29,728 bases of DNA. It comes from Natrinema soli. Its GTDB lineage: Archaea; Halobacteriota; Halobacteria; Halobacteriales; Natrialbaceae. Position numbers and translations under genes: made by a program. The stretch spans positions 1 to 29,728 of the forward strand of contig NZ_JAQIVI010000006.1 in assembly GCF_028618695.1 (NCBI RefSeq), written 5' to 3'. The notes below the pieces were generated by a model that worked only from the letters and a program-made list of their open reading frames with translations, searched no databases and had not been told where the DNA came from. The first letter of the stretch is position 1. Each line of letters starts with the position of its first letter. Of the stretch, positions 1-8,427 are shown in pieces.

Positions 1-63
1 TCTCGTCGAGTCGACCCATTACCGACTCTACTACGTTTATCGGTAAATATTTTCCTTAAACAC

Positions 64-1407
64 TATGAGGAACTTGCCAGGTTTGTTCAAGAGGTCTCCG
101 CTGAGGAGCTCTCTGAGGACACACAGGAGGAACTGAAAAAGCGCATACTCGACTCGGTCGGGATCGGGATCAATGCGCTTGGGGCAGATCCGGTGGAGGT
201 CGTCCACCAGACGGTCCAGCGAGCTAATCCTGGCGACGACTGTACTCTCTGGGGACGTAGCGAGACCGCATCGCCGGTTGGTGTCGCGATGCACAATACT
301 GCGCTGACGCGCTATCTTGATTTCATGGACTCCTTTCTCGCGCCTGGCGAGACGCCCCACCCGAGCGACAACATCGGCGCGGTCGTCGCTGCTGCCGAAA
401 CCGTCGATGCCTCTGGCGAGAAACTCCTGGAAGGTATCGGTGTCGCGTACGAGGTCCAGGGGGAACTCGCCTGGAATGCCCCAGTCCGTGACAAAGGATG
501 GGACCACGTGACCCACACGGTCATCTCGGCGACCTGCGGCGTCGCGAAGGTACTCGACCTCGACGTCGAGACTACCAGAGACGCAATTGGCATCGCCGGA
601 ACCGCCCATAACGCCCTCCGCGTAACCCGCACCGGCGGCATCAACGAGTGGAAGGGCATCGCCTCGGCCAATGCCGCCCGGAACGCCGTCTACGCGGCCC
701 TGTTGGCCAGTGACGGGATGGAGGGGCCCAAGAATCTCTTTGAAGGGCAGAAGGGCTGGAAGCAGACTATCAGCGGTGAGTTCGAGGTCGACCTCGATCC
801 AGGCTGCACGCGCGTTCATGACGTCATGACGAAGCGATACGTCGCTGAAACGTACGCCCAGTCTGCCGTTGAAGGCGTTATCGAACTGGCGGAGCAAGAG
901 GATCTCGATGGGAGTGACGTGGAACTCATTGATTTAGAAACGTTCGCGGGTGCGAAGCTCATTATCGGTGGCGGCGAGGGTGATCGCCACACGGTCGAGA
1001 CAAAGGCACAGGCCGACCACTCGCTCCCGTACATGCTGGCAGCGGCACTCCTCGACCGGGAGATGGGTAACGCCCAGTACGAGCCAGAACGCATCACCCG
1101 AGATGATGTCCAGTACCTTCTCCGGCACGTCACCGTCGAGGAGGACGAGGCATTTACCGAGCGGTTTGAATCCGGGGAGATGCCCGCTCGCGTAACCGTC
1201 GAACTTGAGGACGGCACTACTCACGTGGTCGAGAAGGACGCCTTCCAAGGCCATCCAACGAAGCCGATGAGCTGGGATCAGGTCGAAACGAAATTCCACG
1301 ATACGGCCGGCACTAGACTCGACGAGGATCGCCGTGACAATATCGTTGCAACAGTTAAAGACTTGGAGTCGACAACCGTCTCCGATCTCGTCACCCTGCT
1401 GGCATAG
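64..1407 (+). CDS. MmgE/PrpD family protein (2-methylcitrate dehydratase-like), start codon not visible
   Basis: Frame 1 encodes an MmgE/PrpD-fold dehydratase-like protein, a family that includes 2-methylcitrate dehydratase and cis-aconitate decarboxylase. The family-like N terminus (YEELARFVQEVS) begins at 64, giving about 447 aa, which is near full length. The hallmark middle segments are present, including the DFMDSFL region and GIAGTAHNALR. The frame is open back to base 1 but holds no ATG, GTG or TTG before a GTG at 193, and that start would remove the conserved first helix. The ATG at 65 is out of frame. Sequence before 64 is A/T-rich and promoter-like. Either the start lies beyond the window, a non-standard start such as ATT is used, or the 5' end was lost by rearrangement. 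The substrate is unknown. The gene is followed by a ComA-like gene on the same strand. Confidence 0.8.
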   Translation, partial: YEELARFVQEVSAEELSEDTQEELKKRILDSVGIGINALGADPVEVVHQTVQRANPGDDCTLWGRSETASPVGVAMHNTALTRYLDFMDSFLAPGETPHPSDNIGAVVAAAETVDASGEKLLEGIGVAYEVQGELAWNAPVRDKGWDHVTHTVISATCGVAKVLDLDVETTRDAIGIAGTAHNALRVTRTGGINEWKGIASANAARNAVYAALLASDGMEGPKNLFEGQKGWKQTISGEFEVDLDPGCTRVHDVMTKRYVAETYAQSAVEGVIELAEQEDLDGSDVELIDLETFAGAKLIIGGGEGDRHTVETKAQADHSLPYMLAAALLDREMGNAQYEPERITRDDVQYLLRHVTVEEDEAFTERFESGEMPARVTVELEDGTTHVVEKDAFQGHPTKPMSWDQVETKFHDTAGTRLDEDRRDNIVATVKDLESTTVSDLVTLLA

Positions 1408-1542
1408 GGTGCGTGGCATTACTCACTAATACAACCTGATTAGTTTTCCTTGGTCTACGACAGATCCCGCCCCTCAAGCATAGATCGAACTGGTTGCTGC
1501 CCTACTCACTAAGGACTCAGAGACCGAAGCCACAATCGAATT

Positions 1543-2376
1543 ATGGTAGACCGTACGTTCGAGTTCCTACACCACAACGAGCGTGAGGAGAAGCCCAGAG
1601 AGAAGGGAATCACGGAGATCCGTGGGCCATACTATGACCCAATGGGCCCGCGCGAGCTGCGTGACCTCTTGGAGACGATGGGGCAGTACGTCGACATCTA
1701 CAAGTTCAGCGGCGGGTCGTTCGCGCTGATGCCCGAGGAGGCGGTGACGGAGCTGATCGACGTTTGCCACGAGTTCGACGTCAAGGTGTCCACGGGCGGT
1801 TACGTCGAGAATGTTCTAGTCCGAGACAACGATAAGGTTGAGCAGTACTTCGAGGAGGCCGAACGGCTCGGCTTCGACATCGTCGAGCTCTCCAGTGGGT
1901 TCCTGGCTATCGGGACCGACGATATGGTGCGGATGACGGAGATCGTCGCGGAGGACTACGAGATCGATCCAAAGCCCGAGATCAACGTCCAATTCGGCGC
2001 TGGCGGCGCGACGGACCCGGATGTCCTCGAGGAACAGGGACAGCAGGACCCAGAGCAGGCCATCGAGGAGGGGAAGCGCCACCTGGAGGCTGGTGCGGAC
2101 CTCCTAATGGTTGAGGCGGAGGGCATCACCGAGGAGGTCAACGAGTGGCGGACCGACGTGGCCTACCAGATTGCGAACGGACTTGGGATTGAGAACCTCG
2201 TCTTTGAGGCGCCCGGGCCGGAGATGTTCGAGTGGTACATCAAGAACTTCGGGCCCGAGATCAACCTGTTCGTCGACAACTCCCAGATCGTCGAACTGGA
2301 ATGTATGCGCTCTGGCCTTTGGGGCAAGGCGACGACGTGGGGCCGGACTGTCACCTGGAAGGGTGATGAAGAGTAA
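1543..2376 (+). CDS. Phosphosulfolactate synthase (ComA)-like protein
   Basis: A 277-aa protein of the phosphosulfolactate synthase family, a TIM-barrel fold that in methanogens adds sulfite to phosphoenolpyruvate at the start of coenzyme M synthesis. Family features include the N-terminal KPREKGITEIRGP segment, YKFSGGSFAL around residue 55, STGGYVENVL around 85-95, FDIVELSSGF, the acidic MVEAEGITE segment and the C-terminal VDNSQIVELE. Length fits the family. Haloarchaea do not make methane, so the true product is uncertain; another sulfonate or an unrelated C-C bond reaction is possible. The gene lies 135 bp after the MmgE/PrpD gene on the same strand. A hairpin follows its stop codon. Confidence 0.85.
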   Translation: MVDRTFEFLHHNEREEKPREKGITEIRGPYYDPMGPRELRDLLETMGQYVDIYKFSGGSFALMPEEAVTELIDVCHEFDVKVSTGGYVENVLVRDNDKVEQYFEEAERLGFDIVELSSGFLAIGTDDMVRMTEIVAEDYEIDPKPEINVQFGAGGATDPDVLEEQGQQDPEQAIEEGKRHLEAGADLLMVEAEGITEEVNEWRTDVAYQIANGLGIENLVFEAPGPEMFEWYIKNFGPEINLFVDNSQIVELECMRSGLWGKATTWGRTVTWKGDEE

Positions 2377-2381
2377 CCAGA

Positions 2382-2407
2382 CTAAGAATCGTGTTACCGG
2401 TTCTTAG
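2382..2407 (+). terminator. Possible stem-loop terminator after the ComA-like gene
   Basis: CTAAGAA at 2382-2388 pairs with TTCTTAG at 2401-2407 around a 12-nt loop, starting 5 nt after the stop codon. There is no long T tract directly after it, so a role in termination or mRNA 3' stability is only suggested by position. Confidence 0.35.
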
Positions 2408-2638
2408 GAAACCTTCCCGTTGAGAAATGTACGAGCTAGTGTAACTAATTCCGTTGAGGCCCAGATACGGTAAGTGATACACCTATGATAGAGACTGTGG
2501 AAGCACTGTTTTCCCAATGAGGAGACTACCATTGATGAACAGCCAACTAATCACGGGCCAAGGTGATTCAGGGATAACCTCTCAGATGAGACCGTTCCAG
2601 CAGCGAGACGCCCCCCGATTCTACCCGGTAGGTGGATA

Positions 2639-3643
2639 GTGATGGAACCAATACTTCTCATAGTCGGTATAATCCTGCTTGCCAGTGTTATCGTTGATCT
2701 CCTCTGGACGACACTCTGGGTTGAGGGAGGCGCCGGCCCGCTGACCTCTCTGTTGATGGCATCGGTATGGCGAATGTTACGACGGTTTGGGGAGACAGAT
2801 TCACGAATCCTTACCCTTTCGGGGCCGATAATCCTTATTGTTGGCCTAGCGACGTGGATTACACTGCTCTGGGGTGGATGGGCGTTCATCTTTGCGAGTG
2901 GTGAGAGCTCGATTATCGATACCGTGAACCGAGATCCTGTTTCCTGGTCAGATTGGATCTATTTCTCTGGATACACAATCTTCACGTTAGGGAACGGGGA
3001 TTTTGCCCCGCAAGAAGGTGTCTGGCAGATTCTGACGACTCTTGCGACGGCGAGCGGGATGCTCTTTGTCACACTCAGCGTAACGTATATTCTCAATGTT
3101 CTGAGTGCAGTCACGCAGAAACGATCTTTCGCCAGTGGTGTGAGTGGACTCGGTGAACACGGTACCGAGATTCTACTTACGAGTTGGAACGGCGAGGAGT
3201 TTGAGGGACTTGAGTTGCCTCTGAACACCTTTACTACTCAACTGAACACGCTTACGTCGAATCACAAGGCGTATCCGATTCTCCATTACTTCCACAGCAA
3301 ACAAACCGGCCAATCACCGATTGTGAGCGTTGCCATCTTCGACGAGGCATTGTCACTTCTCCAGTTTGGGCTTTCTAACCAATCACATCCAAGTAACACG
3401 ATTCTTAAAAACGCCCGATCGAGTGTCGAGAGCTATCTAGAAACACTCAAAAATTCTTTCATCGAGCCTGCTGATCGCTCCCCACAGCCGCCAAACCTTG
3501 ATACGCTCCGAGAAAAAGAACTTCCGACTGTCTCTGACGAGGAGTTTACCGCAGCACTTGCAGACATAGATAAGCGGCGACAAACACTCCTCGGTCTCGT
3601 AGAATCTGACGAACGAGAATGGCCCTCACAGGATGAAGAGTGA
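2639..3643 (+). CDS. Two-pore-helix type ion channel (Ion_trans_2-like) membrane protein
   Basis: A 334-aa membrane protein. Hydrophobic segments lie near residues 5-27, 62-86 and 136-158. A pore helix and filter-like stretch (SGYTIFTLGNGDFAP, residues 110-124) precedes the last one, which is the layout of a K+-channel pore domain. The filter reads TLGNGD where typical potassium channels have T-V-G-Y/F-G-D. The C-terminal half is soluble, with conserved-looking segments but no recognised RCK domain. Start is GTG 2639 or, equally plausible, the adjacent ATG at 2642. It stands alone between the ComA-like gene and the copper ATPase. Ion selectivity cannot be inferred. Confidence 0.7.
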   Translation: MMEPILLIVGIILLASVIVDLLWTTLWVEGGAGPLTSLLMASVWRMLRRFGETDSRILTLSGPIILIVGLATWITLLWGGWAFIFASGESSIIDTVNRDPVSWSDWIYFSGYTIFTLGNGDFAPQEGVWQILTTLATASGMLFVTLSVTYILNVLSAVTQKRSFASGVSGLGEHGTEILLTSWNGEEFEGLELPLNTFTTQLNTLTSNHKAYPILHYFHSKQTGQSPIVSVAIFDEALSLLQFGLSNQSHPSNTILKNARSSVESYLETLKNSFIEPADRSPQPPNLDTLREKELPTVSDEEFTAALADIDKRRQTLLGLVESDEREWPSQDEE

Positions 3644-3737
3644 TAGAGAATTGTCGGCCTTGGCTCAACATAGCGTAAGAAGGTGATCTGCTCAGCGGAC
3701 TCCAAATTGCCCACACACCCAACTCCCTCTAGGTCAA

Positions 3738-3752
3738 ACTAGTGCCTAAGAA
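3738..3752 (+). promoter_or_regulatory. ACTAG-N2-CCTAAGA motif before the copper ATPase
   Basis: ACTAGTGCCTAAGAA ends 8 nt before the ATG at 3761. Nearly the same sequence (ACTAGCACCTAAGAG) ends 7 nt before the ATG at 16598, and a looser version precedes 26584. Position and recurrence suggest a promoter-proximal element; its role is unknown. Confidence 0.45.
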
Positions 3753-3760
3753 GCCACTCC

Positions 3761-6022
3761 ATGGACAATCACGATCACTCAAAAGACACCGAGGAGTCGC
3801 CGGATCAACCACCTGATCACGGTAACCACCACGACCATAATCCTGGAAGTGATGCTGGCTCCGACGAGGAGGTCTCTCGGACCGAGCAGTCACTGCTTGA
3901 GGAAGAAGCCGAGGACGCAGATGAGGCTGAGCAGGAACTGCATGAACGCTCCGAGCACCACATGGATCACGGAAATGGGGGACATGATCACGGCGACCAT
4001 GGTGGAATGCACGAAGGACACGAGCAGATGTTCCGTCGGCGCTTCTTCATCTCGACACTCCTGTCGATTCCAGTCCTCCTATACAGCGAAATGCTGCAGG
4101 AGTGGCTTGGATTCTCTGTCCCAACGTTCCCAGGTAGCGAATGGATCAACCCTGTATTCGCAGTAATTGTCTTTGCGTATGGTGGGGTTCCGTTCCTCCA
4201 GATGGCGGCGCCGGAGCTGAAAGACCGGTCACCGGGGATGATGACGCTTATTTCGATGGCGATCAGCGTTGCATTCGTCTACAGCCTCGCCAGCGTGTTC
4301 TTCCCAACGGAGTCGGCGTTCTTCTGGGAGCTCGTAACGCTCATCGACATCATGCTGCTGGGCCACTGGATCGAGATGCGGTCAGTGCGCCGGGCTTCAA
4401 GCGCGGTCGACGAGCTGGCGAAGCTGATGCCTGATACTGCCGAACGGATCACCGACGACGGTGACACCGAGGAAGTCCCCGTGAGTGACCTCTCTGAGGG
4501 CGACCTCGTGCTCGTCCGGCCGGGCGCGAGTGTCCCTGCTGACGGCATCGTTGAAGAGGGTGACTCAGATGTCGAGGAGTCGATGATCACCGGCGAGTCG
4601 AAACCGGTCTCGAAAGAACCGGGGGACGAGGTCATCGGCGGGACGATCAACGGTGACGGCAGTCTCCGCGTACGCGTCGGTGCGACGGGCGAGGAGACGA
4701 CGCTCGCGGGCATTATGCGACTTGTCGAGGAAGCCCAACAGAGCAAGTCTCAAACTCAAGTGTTGGCCGACCGCGCTGCTGGCTGGCTGTTCTACGTCGC
4801 TCTCGGGGCGGCAGTCGTGACAGCAATCGCGTGGACGATCGCGGTCTCGTTCAACGCAACGGTTATCGAGCGCGTCGTCACGGTGCTCGTCATTGCCTGT
4901 CCGCACGCGCTCGGTCTCGCCATCCCGCTGGTGGTCGCGATTAACACGTCACTCGCTGCTCGTAATGGAATGCTCGTTCGCGACCGTATCGCGATGGAAG
5001 AGGCGCGGAATCTGGACGCCATCATCTTCGACAAGACGGGGACGCTCACCGAAGGCGAGCACGGCGTCGTCGACATGGCGACCGTCGACGGCGTCGACGC
5101 GGACGAGGCGCTCACACTGGCGGCGGCCGTCGAGAGCGACTCCGAACACATGATAGCACGAGCTATCCACGAGGCCGCCGAAGAGCGAGATCTCACCGCT
5201 CCTGACGCGACCGGCTTCGAGGCGATCAAGGGCAGGGGCGTCCGAGCAAACGTCGACGGAAACGAGGTGTACGTCGGCGGCCCGAATCTACTTACACAAC
5301 TATATAGGGACGTTCCCGATCATCTCCAGCACTTCGCTGACGAAGCCGGCCAGAACGCCCAGACCGTGGTGTATCTCGTTCGCGAAGGAGAGTTGATCGC
5401 CGCGTTCGCGATGGCCGACGTGATCCGCGAGGAGAGTTTCCGTGTCGTCGACGCCCTGCATGATCTGGGCATCGAAGTAGCGATGCTGACTGGTGACTCC
5501 CAGGATGTCGCTAACGCCGTCGCCGACGAACTGGGCATCGACACGGTGTTTGCGGAGGTCCTCCCCAAGGACAAGGACAAGAAAGTCCAGGAGCTCCAGG
5601 ACCAGGGTAAGCTTGTGGGGATGGTCGGCGATGGCGTTAACGACGCGCCGGCGCTGACGCGGGCCGACGTCGGAATCGCTATCGGAAGCGGCACCGATGT
5701 CGCCGTCCAATCGGCCGACGTCATCCTCGTACAGAACAACCCAATGGACGTGGTTCGGCTCGTCAAACTAAGCAAGGCGAGCTACCGGAAGATGCAGGAG
5801 AACATCGTCTGGGCGGCCGGGTACAATGTCTTCGCACTCCCGCTTGCAGCGGGCGTGTTGGCTCCGATCGGGATTCTGCTGTCGCCCGCTGTGGGTGCAC
5901 TGCTAATGTCGCTGAGTACGGTCATCGTCGCCATCAACGCGCAACTGCTCCGGCGCATGGATCTTTCCCTCCCGGATGTTCCAGGAGTGACACCACCTAC
6001 TGACGCTCAAACTGCAGACTAA
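3761..6022 (+). CDS. copB: Copper-translocating P1B-type ATPase, CopB-like
   Basis: A 753-aa heavy-metal P-type ATPase that should export copper (or silver) ions using ATP. The first ~90 residues are cytoplasmic, acidic and very His-rich ([13 protein letters not shown]) with no CxxC metal-binding domain. Membrane helices follow. The actuator loop has TGES near 277-280. The transmembrane metal site is CPH near 380-382, the mark of the CopB/P1B-3 type rather than the CPC of CopA. The phosphorylation site DKTGTLTEG has its Asp near 424, the nucleotide domain carries a GRG motif, and the hinge [10 protein letters not shown] starts near 623. C-terminal helices contain [11 protein letters not shown]. 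Length is normal. It is probably the core of the copper-related group that also includes a halocyanin-like lipoprotein, oxidase remnants and a DUF326-type protein. Confidence 0.93.
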   Translation: MDNHDHSKDTEESPDQPPDHGNHHDHNPGSDAGSDEEVSRTEQSLLEEEAEDADEAEQELHERSEHHMDHGNGGHDHGDHGGMHEGHEQMFRRRFFISTLLSIPVLLYSEMLQEWLGFSVPTFPGSEWINPVFAVIVFAYGGVPFLQMAAPELKDRSPGMMTLISMAISVAFVYSLASVFFPTESAFFWELVTLIDIMLLGHWIEMRSVRRASSAVDELAKLMPDTAERITDDGDTEEVPVSDLSEGDLVLVRPGASVPADGIVEEGDSDVEESMITGESKPVSKEPGDEVIGGTINGDGSLRVRVGATGEETTLAGIMRLVEEAQQSKSQTQVLADRAAGWLFYVALGAAVVTAIAWTIAVSFNATVIERVVTVLVIACPHALGLAIPLVVAINTSLAARNGMLVRDRIAMEEARNLDAIIFDKTGTLTEGEHGVVDMATVDGVDADEALTLAAAVESDSEHMIARAIHEAAEERDLTAPDATGFEAIKGRGVRANVDGNEVYVGGPNLLTQLYRDVPDHLQHFADEAGQNAQTVVYLVREGELIAAFAMADVIREESFRVVDALHDLGIEVAMLTGDSQDVANAVADELGIDTVFAEVLPKDKDKKVQELQDQGKLVGMVGDGVNDAPALTRADVGIAIGSGTDVAVQSADVILVQNNPMDVVRLVKLSKASYRKMQENIVWAAGYNVFALPLAAGVLAPIGILLSPAVGALLMSLSTVIVAINAQLLRRMDLSLPDVPGVTPPTDAQTAD

Positions 6023-6113
6023 AACTCTCCTTAATCGCTTCGGGAGGCTTCTTTCGGTTGAGTCCGGTTGGTGGACAGCAACCGGCGAGTCTGTGCGATT
6101 TAGATGGATATCG

Positions 6114-6407
6114 CTATACGGTTACCGATTCCACGGTTTCCAGGTACTCGTTTTCCCACTCACGCCGTGCCTCGGTTTCGCGTTGTCCACTCTGTGTGAC
6201 CGTGTACACGTTCGTCCATTTGTCGAGTTCACCCTTCTTGAGGTGGCCTTTATCGACGAGGTCATCAAGGTTCGGATAGAGCCGCCCGGGATTGATCTCT
6301 TATTCGTAATAGTCGTCAAGTTCAGACTGGACTGCAAGCCCGTGTGGCTCTTCGAGGCCTGCAATTACATACAAGATGTCCCGCTGAAATCCAGTTATAT
6401 CGTGCAT
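6114..6407 (-). pseudogene. PadR-like winged-helix regulator with an in-frame stop
   Basis: Read on the minus strand, this encodes MHDITGFQRDILYVIAGLEE, continues to LDDYYE, hits TAA at 6302-6300 (codon 36), and then continues in the same frame with INPGRLYPNLDDLVDKGHL and a C-terminal segment ending TVESVT. Both halves are typical of haloarchaeal PadR-like winged-helix regulators of about 90-97 aa, and Lys is common at the stop position, so one nonsense change appears to have broken it. It lies convergent to the copper ATPase and may once have regulated nearby genes. A sequencing error or readthrough cannot be excluded. A short product starting downstream of the stop is unlikely, because helix 1 would be lost. 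Confidence 0.8.
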
Positions 6408-6544
6408 CCGTCTGTTACCCTACTTCTGATAGGTTGAATAAGTCCTCTCGAGTGTCCAGAGTGCGTATCGGCAGTACCTGGTCGGAATTCAACGTGAGTA
6501 ATCTCGAATCTTTTACATAACGGACAAGAGAACTCCGCGATGGA

Positions 6545-6712
6545 ATGTCTGACCTAGTTGTCAAAGCAGCTGTGAAGGATGCACTGTCGCACCACAACGT
6601 CTCGGCCGATTTCTATGACGCTCTCAACGAAGAAGTCGCCGAACTGCTCAACGACGCCGCCGAGCGTACCGAAGCGAACGACCGGAAAACGGTCCAGCCC
6701 CGCGACCTGTAG
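6545..6712 (+). CDS. Small histone-fold protein (DUF1931-like)
   Basis: A 55-aa ORF beginning MSDLVVKAAVKDAL and ending DRKTVQPRDL. The helix-loop-helix layout and the C-terminal R-K-T...D-L pattern match the short single-histone-fold proteins common in haloarchaea, thought to bind DNA as a dimer or higher oligomer. The ATG at 6545 is chosen because the family starts with M-(S/A)-D-L. An A/T-rich stretch (CTTTTACATAAC) about 35 nt upstream could be its TATA element. It is divergently placed from the broken PadR-like gene, with about 140 bp between. The exact role, in chromatin or in regulation, is not shown by the sequence. Confidence 0.8.
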   Translation: MSDLVVKAAVKDALSHHNVSADFYDALNEEVAELLNDAAERTEANDRKTVQPRDL

Positions 6713-6745
6713 TTCCCGAGCTATTCATCACTCTTGGGAGGTGCA

Positions 6746-6857
6746 TTACTTCGATCCAGTGCCCAGTAGAGCAGTCACTAACCAGCCCCAGCATTCCGAG
6801 TGTCCCGCCGACGAACGGCAGCCCACCAACCCATCCACCGTTCCGGCCGTTCATCAT
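6746..6857 (-). pseudogene. Possible remnant of a small Gly-rich membrane protein
   Basis: The minus strand reads MMNGRNGGWVGGLPFVGGTLGMLGL. After a one-base frame change it continues VTALLGTGSK and stops at 6748-6746. Together the parts look like the end of a short Gly/Met-rich membrane protein of the kind often found beside copper genes in haloarchaea. The upstream side runs into the multicopper oxidase remnant on the other strand, so the N terminus is missing. This is a weak call based on composition and hydrophobicity. Confidence 0.3.
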
Positions 6858-6861
6858 TCCA

Positions 6862-7171
6862 GGGCCAAAACCCGTCCCCGTCGATACGCTTGAAATCGGC
6901 CCAGGGAGCGATACGATGTTGTCGTTGAGACGCGATCCCCAAGTACGTGGCCGATCCGGATCAGGCTCGTCGATGAATCGACGTCGGCTGGCCGGGCACT
7001 ACTGGACTATGATCAGTCTGATGCGGACGTCACTGAAGGTGCAACCTGGTCACATGGGTGAGATCACGATCGATTTCGTCGCTGGAAACCCTGGTGCGTG
7101 GTTTTTCCACTGTCACCATCTATATCATATGGAAACGGGGAATGGTTCGTGAGGTCCCATACGAGCAGTAG
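6862..7171 (+). pseudogene. Multicopper oxidase remnant with several frameshifts
   Basis: Three pieces of a multicopper oxidase lie in order in different frames. The first is VDTLEIGPG, followed after a one-base loss by RYDVVVETRSPSTWPI. The last carries EITIDFVAGNPGAWFF followed by HCHHLYHMETG at about 7107-7137, the C-terminal type 1/trinuclear copper ligand motif. One extra base after METG shifts the frame; skipping it restores MVREVPYEQ and a TAG at 7169-7171. The first two domains are missing and the pieces come from separate parts of the protein, so an internal deletion also occurred. The parent enzyme probably oxidised Cu(I) or a similar substrate outside the cell. It cannot be functional as it stands. 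Confidence 0.75.
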
Positions 7172-7265
7172 AATATAGACCGGCCCGTACCAATCACAAG
7201 GATACCACTTATCGATCGGTATATCAGGGCTAAATGGTAAACTCGTAGTTCTCATTTGAGCATCC

Positions 7266-7532
7266 ATGTCCTCGAAGTCGGACGAAGTTCGCGTGTGGCT
7301 CGTTGAACGGGGGTATAATAACCGAGATCTCATCATTCTCAAGTACGCGACTTCCGAGGGAGACCGAGTCTACCGGAAAGAGGTCGCGTCACAGGCGCTG
7401 GAGACGGTGGCTGCTGCCAAAGATGTCTCCCCTGGCGATCTGGGGACCGTCGAGGATCTAGACGTGCGAGAGCGGTACGCCGGCGAAGTCAGACGGATGG
7501 CAAATAATCACGATCCTAATGAGCCGGTTTAA
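7266..7532 (+). CDS. Conserved haloarchaeal hypothetical protein
   Basis: An 88-aa soluble, charged protein starting MSSKSDEVRVWLVERGYNNR and ending NNHDPNEPV. It has no membrane segment, no cysteines and no motif with a known function. The pattern (short beta strands, RVYRKEVASQAL, then an acidic helix) resembles a small conserved protein family I have seen in haloarchaea, but I cannot name a function. It stands alone with about 95 bp of A/T-rich sequence upstream and 176 bp before the halocyanin-like gene. Confidence 0.6.
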   Translation: MSSKSDEVRVWLVERGYNNRDLIILKYATSEGDRVYRKEVASQALETVAAAKDVSPGDLGTVEDLDVRERYAGEVRRMANNHDPNEPV

Positions 7533-7708
7533 TTGTCACTGGCGAAGAGGAGCGGTTAATTTTCCGAATAAGAGTAGGCCCAATTTCACGAAGATAAGCA
7601 GATGGGGTAGGATTGAGTATCCTGTGAGATGCTATCAAATAGGTGTTTTTGACATTATACGCCGAATAAGGAAACCAGAGGAGACGAATCGCCAATTTAG
7701 CACTCACA

Positions 7709-8407
7709 ATGAGCGATCAGCCATCTCGGCGGCACGTACTTGGGATAGCTAGTGGGACAATTGTAACTGGACTTGCCGGTTGTCTGACCGAAGACGGCCA
7801 ATCGGAGAACGATACCAACTCGGATGAGGGGGCTACTAACTCGAGCGAGGATTCCGACAATGAGAGCAATGAAACGGATTCAAACTCTGGAAATGAGAGC
7901 AGCCCTGATGAAACGGAGAGTACGTCTAAGAGTGCAGCCGAAGTGACAATGATGACGAATGACTCTGGAACTCACTTCGAGCCCCATGTCGCTGAAATCG
8001 AATCTGGAGAGACGATCACGTGGACGCTCGAGAGCGGTTCTCATACGACGACCGCTTATGCACCGGCGAACGACAAGCCCCAGCGGATTCCTGATGACGC
8101 TAAGGCATGGGATAGCGGGGAAATCGATGACCAAGGGGCAACCTTTGAACACACGTTCGAAACCGAAGGAGTCTATGACTATTACTGTCGCCCACACGAA
8201 AACACAGGGATGCTCGGGTGCGTTGTCGTCGGTGATCCCCAGCTCGACGACCAGTCTGGAATGGCCGAGCCGCAGTCTGAATTACCCGACGGTACTCGCG
8301 AGAAGATCCGCGAACTGAATGAGATGGTTCGAAGCGGTGGTGACAGCGGGCACGGTGGACACGAAAGTAGCGAAGACGGGGACGGGGGCCACGAAGATGA
8401 CCATTAA
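7709..8407 (+). CDS. Halocyanin/plastocyanin-like blue copper lipoprotein
   Basis: A 232-aa secreted lipoprotein. The N terminus has a twin-arginine motif (RRHVLG) and a lipobox ending LAGC, so Cys25 is probably lipid-anchored on the outer face of the membrane. A long Ser/Asn/Asp/Glu-rich linker (about 30-75) precedes a cupredoxin domain of about 100 residues. Type 1 copper ligands are visible: His in ESGSHTTTAY, then Cys, His and Met in YYCRPHENTGM. The C terminus (from about 205) is His/Gly/Asp-rich (GHGGHESS...GGHEDDH) and could bind extra metal. It probably carries electrons or buffers copper, possibly with the lost multicopper oxidase. It is convergent with the SDR gene, with 20 bp between stops. 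Confidence 0.85.
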   Translation: MSDQPSRRHVLGIASGTIVTGLAGCLTEDGQSENDTNSDEGATNSSEDSDNESNETDSNSGNESSPDETESTSKSAAEVTMMTNDSGTHFEPHVAEIESGETITWTLESGSHTTTAYAPANDKPQRIPDDAKAWDSGEIDDQGATFEHTFETEGVYDYYCRPHENTGMLGCVVVGDPQLDDQSGMAEPQSELPDGTREKIRELNEMVRSGGDSGHGGHESSEDGDGGHEDDH

Positions 8408-8427
8408 CAATAGCTGATTATAAGTAC

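Noticed and set aside
37..897. Long minus-strand frame opposite the MmgE/PrpD gene
   Set aside because: It is the complement of a clearly conserved coding sequence and has no family resemblance; high-GC shadow frame.
6648..6857. Minus-strand 69-aa frame as an intact gene
   Set aside because: Its second half overlaps the histone-fold gene and looks non-coding; the plausible membrane segment continues in another frame, so it was listed only as a weak remnant.
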